The position numbers and the translations under genes are program-made. Positions 8,567 to 16,206 of a DNA stretch of 64,000 nt are shown here, one piece after another. This DNA is from Acidimicrobiaceae bacterium (lineage in GTDB: Bacteria > Actinomycetota > Acidimicrobiia > Acidimicrobiales > Ilumatobacteraceae). How positions within the stretch are numbered: the stretch's first letter is position 1; each line of letters begins with the position of its first letter. The stretch is taken from NCBI GenBank assembly GCA_947467375.1, contig CANIHL010000003.1, positions 1 through 64,000 of the forward strand, read 5' to 3'. A model generated the notes under the pieces. The model was given only the letters and a program-made list of their open reading frames with translations, made no database searches and was not told the DNA's origin.

Positions 8567-10207
8567 ATGTTCGGATTATCACGTTTAAGCGGGAAAAGGC
8601 TTTCAGCCTTGGGCCTCGCCATGGCCTTTATTTTGACGTCGTGTGGAGGCAGCGACTCTTCGAGCGAAGGACGCACTAAGAACTCTGCCTTGTGTTTCGC
8701 AACACAGGAAGACAAAGATGCTGCAATTGCTACTGCGCAAGCTGATCTTGATGCGGCCAATGCAACAGCTACGTCTGGCGACACCACCGTTCCATCAGAA
8801 ACGACCGTTCCACCTTCGGACACAACAGTTGTTGATTCTGGACCTAACCTTGCGATGCTTGAACAGGCTCTAACCGACGCTCAGAACCAAGCGCTATGTG
8901 ATGTGGTTAATGCATCCTCGGATAGCGAATCTGCACCATATTTCAACGCTCCCCTTGATTTGACCGCAGTCGGCAATGATGATGGAACAGTTGACTTGAG
9001 TTGGACGGCTCCAGAAGCAAGCAATGTCGAGCCATTTATGTACAACATCACATTTTACAAAATTGTTGATGGACAGCAATCAGGTGGTTGGGGAGTTTGG
9101 ACATATGCCCCAAATACGACATACCAATTAGGTAGTTGGTTTTGGGACACCATCGGTGGAGACGCAGCGCGAATTGAGATTTTTGCTGGAACCAGCCCAT
9201 GCGTTGGTGAAGGCGAAGGCGATTGTCTTTATGGCCCAGTAGTAAATGCTGACGTTTATGCTCCAGGTGCTACGCCGGCAGAAACCGCTACGACTGATAC
9301 GACGCCAGCTGACGTGACGCCTCCATATTTCAATGCACTTACGAATCTGACAGCAACGGCAAACACAGATGGAAGCGTTGCTCTCAACTGGACTGCTCCA
9401 GAAGCAAGCAACATTGACCCATATTTGATCGTAGTTTCGTTCTATGACATTGATTCGGGCCAAGAAGTTGGTGGTTGGGGAGTGTGGACGCGCGGAACAA
9501 ATACGTCGTTCGACCTTGGACATTGGATGTTTGATGGAAATAACCCTGTAACAACGGGTTATGGTCCTGTCCGTTTCAAACTTTATGCAGGAAGCGCTGC
9601 ATGCGTAGGAGTGGGTTCGGGCGAGTGTCTCTACGGTCCTTCAACTTCGGTCGACGTGAATGTGCTTGATCCAAATGGGGAAGCGACTGGTGCAACTGAA
9701 ACAACTGTTGCTTCAGACACAACTGTTGCTTCAGACACAACTGCGACAACGAGTCCATCCGATAATCAGCTAGTGATTATTGAGACGCCTCTTTCAGTCG
9801 TCGAATTGCTCACAGAGACAACAGTTTTGGTGCCAAATGATGTCGCCACAATGGTCTGTGATGAAAGTTGCATTTCTGCAATGTTCAGTGCAGCAAATCT
9901 TGACGCTGGAACGGTAACCATCAATGGTGTTTCCGCAGCATTTGGCTCAAAGAGCTTGCGATTCCCAGTTGATGGCAAGATCGGCGCAATTAGTGCTGTA
10001 GTTACTTCAACCGATGGTGTTTCTGCATTGGACGTGTCAACGAAATTTGATCATGTCGTGAGAAAGACTCCGTTGGCCGGTTCAGCTGTAGCTTCAACAT
10101 CAACAACTGGATCATCAAAGATGAAATACATTTATGTATTAGTCGCATTGTTGATCTTGGTTGCAGTTGGTTACAAGCGCCGCAAGAAGGAAGCAGAAAC
10201 TAAGTAA
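8567..10207 (+). CDS. Surface lipoprotein with two GGWGxWT domains and C-terminal membrane anchor
   Basis: 546 aa, ATG preceded by AAGGGG. A signal peptide ends in ILTSCGG (lipobox-like, Cys25). A short Ala/Asp-rich helical segment and a Thr-rich stretch lead into two copies of the domain also found in the 4865 gene (about residues 123-235 and 252-370). A beta-rich domain with VCDESCISAMF, resembling extracellular Ig-like modules, precedes a terminal hydrophobic segment YIYVLVALLILVAVGY and the basic tail KRRKKEAETK. There is no LPXTG motif, so anchoring would be by lipid and/or the terminal helix. A strong terminator follows. Likely a cell-surface protein; partner or ligand unknown. Confidence 0.8.
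   Translation: MFGLSRLSGKRLSALGLAMAFILTSCGGSDSSSEGRTKNSALCFATQEDKDAAIATAQADLDAANATATSGDTTVPSETTVPPSDTTVVDSGPNLAMLEQALTDAQNQALCDVVNASSDSESAPYFNAPLDLTAVGNDDGTVDLSWTAPEASNVEPFMYNITFYKIVDGQQSGGWGVWTYAPNTTYQLGSWFWDTIGGDAARIEIFAGTSPCVGEGEGDCLYGPVVNADVYAPGATPAETATTDTTPADVTPPYFNALTNLTATANTDGSVALNWTAPEASNIDPYLIVVSFYDIDSGQEVGGWGVWTRGTNTSFDLGHWMFDGNNPVTTGYGPVRFKLYAGSAACVGVGSGECLYGPSTSVDVNVLDPNGEATGATETTVASDTTVASDTTATTSPSDNQLVIIETPLSVVELLTETTVLVPNDVATMVCDESCISAMFSAANLDAGTVTINGVSAAFGSKSLRFPVDGKIGAISAVVTSTDGVSALDVSTKFDHVVRKTPLAGSAVASTSTTGSSKMKYIYVLVALLILVAVGYKRRKKEAETK
8936..9271 (+). repeat. GGWGxWT domain copy C (divergent)
   Basis: First copy in the 546-aa protein. It keeps PYFNA, the WTAPEASN turn, GGWGVWT and the C-x7-C pair, but the GHWMFDGNNP segment is replaced by GSWFWDTIGGD, making it the most divergent of the four. 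Confidence 0.75.
9323..9673 (+). repeat. GGWGxWT domain copy D
   Basis: Second copy in the 546-aa protein. It shares the WTAPEASN turn with copy C but the GHWMFDGNNPVTTGYGPVRFK block with copies A and B, a mosaic consistent with exchange between the two genes. Confidence 0.8.
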
Positions 10208-10233
10208 ATTAAGCTAAACATTTCGTTTGCGAA

Positions 10234-10270
10234 CGGGCCCACAACAGCGATGTTGTGGGCCCGCTTTTTT
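10234..10270 (+). terminator. Rho-independent terminator
   Basis: A perfect 13-bp stem (arm CGGGCCCACAACA) with a four-base GCGA loop is followed by CTTTTTT, 27 bases after the stop of the 546-aa surface protein. It is the clearest terminator in the window. Confidence 0.95.
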
Positions 10271-10317
10271 GTTATTGGCAATCACCCCAGAAAAATTCCC
10301 AGGTATGTAAGTTCTGA

Positions 10318-10500
10318 CTACTCTTCAGGTTTGACGTCTTCCACTTTCTTGTCTTCTTCATCTTCAAATGCCGAAGCCACCACATCCACTACGTCTAACG
10401 CTGGTTTTATCCACAAGTTACGAGTGGCCATAGTTATGCCAAATTCCAAGCAACCATTGAAAGCCACAGTTTCCAAGGGTTGTGCCAGTGGATTACTCAT
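10318..10500 (-). CDS. Small acidic-tailed protein, unknown
   Basis: 60 aa. Its ATG overlaps the stop of the upstream lipoprotein gene by eight bases (a GATGAGTAA arrangement), a typical translational-coupling geometry. The middle is helical and amphipathic (WIKPALDVVDVVASAF) and the tail is strongly charged (EDEEDKKVEDVKPEE). No signal peptide. The 94-aa ORF on the opposite strand begins inside the terminator and is judged a shadow. No homology is recognised; the evidence is gene context and composition. Confidence 0.5.
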   Translation of the reverse strand: MSNPLAQPLETVAFNGCLEFGITMATRNLWIKPALDVVDVVASAFEDEEDKKVEDVKPEE

Positions 10501-11386
10501 CGCTCAGAATTATTTGTCCTTCGCACATGTTTGAAAGTAGGCAGGGGAGGCTTTCGGTTGCGAAAAGTGTCTTGTCGGTTGCTGCGGGCGTTTTGAATAT
10601 TCCGGTCACTTCATGGACTACAAGGGTGTCGCCCTTCCTGACTATTGAAATGGGGTATTGATCATCATTAAAGATTTCTTCGTTTAAATCCTTGTTGCTG
10701 CAGAATCCAGCGCCCGAACAGAACTGATACTGGCTCGTGTAAGCCGTGCCGGAAAGTTGTTCAAAATCCAAAACATCAAAACCGGGAAGACCTCGCGATA
10801 CGACTTGCGGATCCTTTGCGTCAATAAAAAGGGTGAGGAGCCCCTGGTTGTTGGTGCCTCCAGCTTCTCCATGGCACGCCCAAGTACGACGAATCGCAAT
10901 AGTGATGTAATCGTTGTTGTTACTCGTTGAATCCAGTTCTACCGCGGTCGAGTCGTAGCATTCGTACCATGGTGCAGTGCTCCCACCAGGATTTACATAA
11001 CCGTTTGTATAGGGCTCACCAAAAACTTGGTAGTTGAAACTTGGCAGGAATGTTCCTGTGATCTTCGTCCAACTGTCGTTGGGTTCCTTTCTAAATATGC
11101 AAAGGTCTGTACCATCAGTGCCTGCATCTCTAAGTTCAACCCGCGCATTGTCCATCTCGGAAGATGATTCAACGGTTCCAATGCAGTGATTCGACAGACC
11201 GACTTCTGAGTTCGACCAAAGGGCGTTTATGTCCACAAATGGAACTTCGAATTCAGTTAGGGGGTCTACGGTTGAAGAAGCCTCTTGTTGAGAGCATGAA
11301 GCGATGGCAAAAATGCCTAGTAAGAGTGTCAGACGGATAAGAGTTCTGAGCCTATTGTCCCTCAATTGAAGTACTACTTTTCGCAA
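10493..11386 (-). CDS. Predicted lipoprotein, unknown
   Basis: 297 aa from a TTG that lies inside the 3' end of the upstream gene (13-base overlap). A basic N terminus, LTLLLGIFA core and IASC lipobox (Cys about 31) indicate a lipoprotein. The mature part has several cysteines and short beta-prone segments (SWTKITGTF, DYITIAIRRTWACH, LTLFIDAKD, YPISIVRKGDTLVVHEVTGIF) but no family I recognise. It is the middle gene of a three-gene minus-strand operon with the Excalibur protein upstream and the 60-aa protein downstream. Confidence 0.7.
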   Translation of the reverse strand: MRKVVLQLRDNRLRTLIRLTLLLGIFAIASCSQQEASSTVDPLTEFEVPFVDINALWSNSEVGLSNHCIGTVESSSEMDNARVELRDAGTDGTDLCIFRKEPNDSWTKITGTFLPSFNYQVFGEPYTNGYVNPGGSTAPWYECYDSTAVELDSTSNNNDYITIAIRRTWACHGEAGGTNNQGLLTLFIDAKDPQVVSRGLPGFDVLDFEQLSGTAYTSQYQFCSGAGFCSNKDLNEEIFNDDQYPISIVRKGDTLVVHEVTGIFKTPAATDKTLFATESLPCLLSNMCEGQIILSDE

Positions 11387-12198
11387 ACAGTGAGATCTTT
11401 GTCTCTATCCATCTTGACAAGTTGCAGATACAGAGATTTGGATACATAAGGATTGTTTACTGGGTAGTTTTTTTGCTTCTTGGCAGCAGCGAGCGTTTTG
11501 GCTATACCCCAGGGGTGGATCACATTTACTTGTGAACAATTCTTGAATGTTGATGGTTTGATTTGTGTAGAAATCGATGCTGTGTTGTACGGCAGAGCAG
11601 CGTTAATAACGCTAACGATTGTGGTTGTGGCACTATTTGGGTTGTTTTGGCTTACAGGCAAAGTGTTTGTTGTGCTTGTCGTTGTGCTTGTTGTGGTGGA
11701 GCTTGTACTCGTGGTGGCGATACTTCCATCAAATTGACGCCCAACTGTGCCATCACATGAAATATTGCAGTCTCCATTTGTAACAATTGGATTAGCGCTA
11801 GCACCGACTAGTTCATAGATTGCTGCTCGGGCAATATCTACATCAACACCATCTCTCCATATCCAGAGTGTGTAGTTAGGGCGATATCCGTTGCCGCCAC
11901 TTCCATCTCCAATTCCAATACCGACGTACTCACAGTTATCGAAATAGTTGAACTTTGCAGCAATCGCCATTCCAAGAGCTTTATGTCCACCAGAGCTGAA
12001 GGGGAGAAGTCGCTGGTAAGCCTCTGTTCCGATATCGGTGTCCAGGATCGTGATCGAAGAGGGGCTATTAGACGAGGGGGATTGTGTGTATTCACCACAA
12101 CTAATTGCGTTCACAGAACCCTGCGAAGGAAGCATCGAACACGCAAAAATCGAAAATGCCACAACGAACTTGTAAGTGTTTTTCACATCAAACCTCAC
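11374..12198 (-). CDS. Secreted protein with C-terminal Excalibur domain
   Basis: 274 aa. Signal peptide (KFVVAFSIFACSMLPSQGSVNA), an N-terminal domain with paired cysteines (about 30-165, including GVDVDIARAAIYELVG), a Ser/Thr linker (STTTSTTTSTT), and a C-terminal Excalibur-type calcium-binding motif: FKNCSQVN, NPYVSK, then MDRDKDLTVCEK, matching the D-x-D-x-D-x3-C-E loop with Asp spacing kept. Excalibur domains are extracellular and bind Ca2+ in related proteins. It is first gene of the operon and divergent from the peptidase at 12229 (30 bp between starts), so the two may be expressed together. Confidence 0.8.
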   Translation of the reverse strand: MRFDVKNTYKFVVAFSIFACSMLPSQGSVNAISCGEYTQSPSSNSPSSITILDTDIGTEAYQRLLPFSSGGHKALGMAIAAKFNYFDNCEYVGIGIGDGSGGNGYRPNYTLWIWRDGVDVDIARAAIYELVGASANPIVTNGDCNISCDGTVGRQFDGSIATTSTSSTTTSTTTSTTNTLPVSQNNPNSATTTIVSVINAALPYNTASISTQIKPSTFKNCSQVNVIHPWGIAKTLAAAKKQKNYPVNNPYVSKSLYLQLVKMDRDKDLTVCEK

Positions 12199-12228
12199 GA
12201 TCGCTAGGACTTAAATGGAATTTGCCTT

Positions 12229-13596
12229 ATGAATGGTACTCCTGCATTCAGACTCTACGGATGTATGTTTTGGGGGATGTTTCAACGGAAAAGGTTCATA
12301 GGTGCGTTGGCGATCTGCCTGATTTTGACAACAACCCTCAGCAAGGGTTCAACCTCTGCGGCTTCCCATGGCGGCAAGTGCTCGAAGGTCGGGGTTGTGC
12401 AGAAGACCAAGGGCGTCACATTTACCTGCGCCAAGGTGGGGAAAACGTTGAAGTGGGTTCGTAAGTCTGTGAAATCCTCGTCACCGATTGTTCCGACCAC
12501 AATCTCTGGTGCTCAATTGTTGCAACTGAATCTGTCTTCGCCAGAGCCATTGAGTAATTGCCGGTTGAAAGATGCCCGATCATTTAAGGCAGCAGGTGAT
12601 TGGCAAGCAATTACATACCCAGCGACACCGAACCATGGCTTTACGAACGCTGGTGTAGTTGATGTCGCTGTCGTGTTTGTTGATTTTCCAGATGTGTCTG
12701 GTGGTTCGGCGGAGCTGATCGAACATATTGCAGCAATCAAAAAATCTGCAGAGTGGTATTCGTGGTTTTCTCAGGGCAACGTGAAATACAACTTGCGCAT
12801 TGCCGACAAATGGGTTCGAGCACCAAAGAACTCTGAAAACTATTACTGGTTGCATCCTGGAAAACCTGGCACACAGCTCATGTCGGATATTGACATTGCA
12901 GACACCTATAGGTCACTTGCTGGGAGTGTTGTCGACACCAGTGGGGTCACATCTGTTTGGGCTGTACTTCCTAAATCGATTACTGCAATTGACGAAGGCT
13001 TTGCTTATAGGGCATACCCGGGTGTGTTTTCCATAGGCAGCGATTCGTATAGGGCTGGCACACCAATTTGGCAGCACTTTGTTCACGAGACACTTCACTC
13101 GCACGGAGCTCTTGGACATTCGCCGAAGAATACGCAGATTGGCTTGTTCTGGAATACCGGTTCGGCAGGCGCAACCCTCAACTCATGGGATGCAATGACA
13201 CTTGGTTGGATGAAACAGGAGAACATCTTTTGCATTGCAAAGCAAAATGTTGTTACCCAGACACTCACATTGGTTCCGTTGGAGCGAGAGCAGGTAGGCC
13301 TTAGAAGTATCGTTGTCAAACTTTCGGAATATGAAGCACTCGTCATTGAATCTCATCGAAAAGATAAGTGGTCGGATAGGTGGCCAGTTGGAACATCTGG
13401 AATTTCGATCATGCGCATAGATACACGGAACGACACTGTGTGGGACTTGGGCAGTTCAACTGGAACGTATGTGATTCCTGCTCGCGAACACTCGCTCGAC
13501 TTTTTGAAATTAGGTCAATCATTCACCACTGATGGGGTCAGGATCTCCGTGGTGCAAAGTGGCGATAATGATCAGGTCAAGATCGAACAAGGCTGA
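12229..13596 (+). CDS. Secreted M6-like zinc metallopeptidase
   Basis: 455 aa as listed; an ATG at 12277 (MFQRKRF) would give a cleaner signal peptide and may be the true start. After the signal comes a two-cysteine module (KCSKVG to KTLKWVRK, about 50-78) shared with the CAP protein. The catalytic region has AVVFVDFPD, HETLH (286-290) with Gly293 and a further His297, and SWDAMTLGWM as a Met-turn-like element, as in immune-inhibitor-A-type peptidases of family M6. The third zinc ligand is one residue further than in HExxHxxGxxH. A beta-rich C-terminal part (LESIV, ALVIESHR, GTYVIPAR) follows. Probably degrades extracellular protein. Confidence 0.8.
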   Translation: MNGTPAFRLYGCMFWGMFQRKRFIGALAICLILTTTLSKGSTSAASHGGKCSKVGVVQKTKGVTFTCAKVGKTLKWVRKSVKSSSPIVPTTISGAQLLQLNLSSPEPLSNCRLKDARSFKAAGDWQAITYPATPNHGFTNAGVVDVAVVFVDFPDVSGGSAELIEHIAAIKKSAEWYSWFSQGNVKYNLRIADKWVRAPKNSENYYWLHPGKPGTQLMSDIDIADTYRSLAGSVVDTSGVTSVWAVLPKSITAIDEGFAYRAYPGVFSIGSDSYRAGTPIWQHFVHETLHSHGALGHSPKNTQIGLFWNTGSAGATLNSWDAMTLGWMKQENIFCIAKQNVVTQTLTLVPLEREQVGLRSIVVKLSEYEALVIESHRKDKWSDRWPVGTSGISIMRIDTRNDTVWDLGSSTGTYVIPAREHSLDFLKLGQSFTTDGVRISVVQSGDNDQVKIEQG

Positions 13597-13604
13597 ATGC
13601 CCTT

Positions 13605-13640
13605 GTGAAACCCTTTGTGGGACAGGGGTAGAAGTTTCAC
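13605..13640. terminator. Hairpin after the metallopeptidase gene
   Basis: GTGAAAC pairs with GTTTCAC, and an inner CCT/AGG extends the stem. It lies nine bases past the stop. There is no T-run after it, so it is either a weak terminator or an mRNA-stabilising hairpin. Confidence 0.4.
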
Positions 13641-13699
13641 TAGGCAATTCCTGGTTTTGGGTGTAGTCATTGGTTACCAACTATCAAAAGGGGATTGAA

Positions 13700-14332
13700 A
13701 TGATTTGGACACGAAGGATATTGCAAGGTCATTCGACAGAATCAGTAGCGCTAGGTATTGAGGCGTGCAAGATATTCAAAGATGTAACTGGAGCAGATTT
13801 GGCGCTTTGGTCACCATTGGGCGGAATGCCATACAACGCACTCGCTTGGACGCAAACTGCTGAAGATTTCAACGAAGCAGTAGAGCGCGCATTTAAGTGC
13901 GGAGTAAGTGATGCGTGGACACATTTGATGCAGCGAGCATCAGGAACTGCGACGACAATTCCTGAACTTCCTGACAATGTTTACAACTTCCATGCAATTT
14001 CAAGCAATTTCACTCCACATACGGTTGGAACCGTTGTCATGGGTACATCACTCACGATGAAAGATGGCGCTGACTATTTTGGTGCGCTTAAATACTTGAC
14101 AGAGTGGTGCGAGGTTGCGGCAAGCGCTACAGGCGCAGGAGTAATTGTTTCGATACCTATGTTCGGTGCGGCAGGAGTAATTGAAATTTCTAACTTCTAT
14201 CCGAATGCCAAGTCCGCTGAAGATGGACGCAATGCGGCCATGGCAAGCACAACTTGGTTGACCAAATTTATGGAAGGTGGAGTATTTTTCAACTCCGGCA
14301 TGAATCGCACGGCAATCATCCGTATCGCTTAA
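13700..14332 (+). CDS. Internally duplicated alpha/beta protein, unknown
   Basis: 210 aa from the ATG at 13700, which has AAGGGG eight bases upstream (the ORF-track start at 13670 is not supported). No signal peptide, so cytoplasmic. The two halves resemble each other: TGADLALWSPLGGMPYNAL with a following AEDFNEA helix in the first, TGAGVIVSIPMFGAAGVIEI with SAEDGRNA in the second. That suggests a tandem ferredoxin-like or dimeric alpha-beta-barrel fold. No catalytic residues are obvious. Its stop overlaps the convergent ABC gene by four bases. Function unknown. Confidence 0.75.
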   Translation: MIWTRRILQGHSTESVALGIEACKIFKDVTGADLALWSPLGGMPYNALAWTQTAEDFNEAVERAFKCGVSDAWTHLMQRASGTATTIPELPDNVYNFHAISSNFTPHTVGTVVMGTSLTMKDGADYFGALKYLTEWCEVAASATGAGVIVSIPMFGAAGVIEISNFYPNAKSAEDGRNAAMASTTWLTKFMEGGVFFNSGMNRTAIIRIA

Positions 14333-16206
14333 GCCAGGTCGGTAACCGCACCAGCGAATTGAGATTGATACAGGCGGAAGTACGCGCCACGAGAAGCAAG
14401 TAGATGCTCGTGCGAACCCTGTTCAACAATTCGACCATCTTCCATCACCAGAATCACGTTCGCATCGCGAATTGTGGACAGGCGGTGGGCGATGACGAAA
14501 CTGGTGCGTTTACTACGTAGTGCCGTCATTGCGCGTTGAATGAGCACTTCGGTACGAGTGTCAACAGAGCTTGTTGCTTCGTCGAGGATGAGAATTGCTG
14601 GGTCTGCAAGAAAAGCGCGAGCAATAGTAAGCAATTGCTTTTCGCCAGCACTTACTACACCGCCTTCGTTGTCGAGGATGGTGTCGTAACCAAGTGGCAG
14701 AGCGTGCACGAAGCGGTCTACGTACGTTGCTTTAGCCGCCGCAAGAATTTCGGCCTCTGTAGCAAGTGTGTTGCCGTAAGCAATGTTCTGGCGAATAGTT
14801 CCACCGAATAACCACGTGTCTTGCAACACCATGCCAACGTTTGAACGAAGCTCGCTGCGGGGAATCTGTGAAATGTCACGACCGTCAAGTGTGATGCGAC
14901 CGCTGTTCAATTCATAAAAGCGCATGATTAGGTTGACGAGCGTCGTCTTGCCGGCGCCGGTTGGCCCAACGATTGCCACCGTGGTTCCAGGTTCGGCAAC
15001 AAGCGAGAGGTCCTCGATGAGTGGGCGATCAGGGTCGTAGGAGAAGCTCACGTGTTCGAAAGCGATGCGACCTTTAACCTCTGGTTGTTCAGTTGAGGCA
15101 GGCTCAATGCTCTCTTCTTCTGCATCAAGCACTTGGAATACTCGTTCGGCAGATGCCACGCCAGATTGCAGCACGTTCATCATGGACGCTGTCTGGGTAA
15201 GTGGCATGGTGAACTGACGCGAGTACTGAATGAAGGCTTGAACATCGCCTAGGCCCATTGTTCCCGAAGCGACCTTCAAGCCACCAACAACGGCAATCAT
15301 GAGATAGTTCAAGTTGCCAACGAACATCATGGCTGGCTGAATGGAACCAGACATGAATTGTGCACCGAAGCCGGCTTCGTACAACTTCTCGTTCGTGACT
15401 GAAAAGCGCCCTTCGACTTCTCGTTGACGACCAAAGGTTTTGACGATGGCATGACCGGTGAACGTTTCTTCAATCAGTCCGTTGAGTGCGCCAGTGTGCG
15501 ACCACTGTGCAATGAACTTGGCTTTTGACTTAGCGGCGATCTGCTTCATCGCAAGAATTGACAGAGGAACGGTAACCACAGCAATGAGGGCAAGGATCGG
15601 TGATACCCAGATCATCATGCCGAGAACGCCAACAATGGTGAGGAGTGATGTGATGAGCTGGCTCAATGACTGCTGCAAACTCTGCGAAATATTGTCGATG
15701 TCGTTAGTGACTCGGCTGAGTAGGTCGCCACGAGATTGACGGTCAATGTAACTCAATGGCAAGCGATGAATTTTTGCTTCAACTTCAGACCGCAGCGTAA
15801 ACATGGTGCGCTGCACAACACCTGCAAGCATGAAAGTTTGAACATAGGAGAGCAAGAACGACATTGCGTACAACGAAAGAGCAATTTCAAGAGTGTGGTG
15901 GAGCGCAGTGAAGTTGACTCCGGTTTGCCCATTGCGTTTCATTAACCCATTGAACAAAATGTCCGTTGCATGACCCAGAATTTTTGGACCGGACACCACC
16001 AACGCAACGCTGATAACGGCCATGATCAAAATGATGCAAACCAGGAAGAGTTCGTTGGACATCAAGCCAATTAAGCGTTTAATTGACTCAGAAAAGTTCT
16101 CTGATTTTTCGACTGGCATACCAACAACGTGCATGCGGCTATTGCGTAGTTCTGAGCCCGGCATTGCCGTCGGTTTGGCGGCTGGTGTCTGTGGCTTTTC
16201 GCTCAT
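14329..16206 (-). CDS. ABC exporter half-transporter (canonical Walker B, degenerate signature)
   Basis: 625 aa: about 50 soluble residues, six-helix type-I exporter membrane domain (about 55-340), then the nucleotide-binding domain with Walker A GPTGAGKTT, Q-loop MVLQDTWLFGG, signature VSAGEKQLL, Walker B ILILDEATS and H-loop VIAHRLS. The signature departs from LSGGQ while the catalytic Glu is intact. Its ATG overlaps the stop of the partner at 16203 by four bases. With that partner it should form a heterodimer, one competent and one degenerate ATP site, as in multidrug or lipid exporters of the LmrCD/TmrAB type. Substrate unknown. Confidence 0.95.
   Translation of the reverse strand: MSEKPQTPAAKPTAMPGSELRNSRMHVVGMPVEKSENFSESIKRLIGLMSNELFLVCIILIMAVISVALVVSGPKILGHATDILFNGLMKRNGQTGVNFTALHHTLEIALSLYAMSFLLSYVQTFMLAGVVQRTMFTLRSEVEAKIHRLPLSYIDRQSRGDLLSRVTNDIDNISQSLQQSLSQLITSLLTIVGVLGMMIWVSPILALIAVVTVPLSILAMKQIAAKSKAKFIAQWSHTGALNGLIEETFTGHAIVKTFGRQREVEGRFSVTNEKLYEAGFGAQFMSGSIQPAMMFVGNLNYLMIAVVGGLKVASGTMGLGDVQAFIQYSRQFTMPLTQTASMMNVLQSGVASAERVFQVLDAEEESIEPASTEQPEVKGRIAFEHVSFSYDPDRPLIEDLSLVAEPGTTVAIVGPTGAGKTTLVNLIMRFYELNSGRITLDGRDISQIPRSELRSNVGMVLQDTWLFGGTIRQNIAYGNTLATEAEILAAAKATYVDRFVHALPLGYDTILDNEGGVVSAGEKQLLTIARAFLADPAILILDEATSSVDTRTEVLIQRAMTALRSKRTSFVIAHRLSTIRDANVILVMEDGRIVEQGSHEHLLASRGAYFRLYQSQFAGAVTDLA

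Noticed and set aside
10250-10534. 94-aa ORF on the plus strand
   Set aside because: It starts inside the terminator hairpin and opposes the better-supported 60-aa gene.
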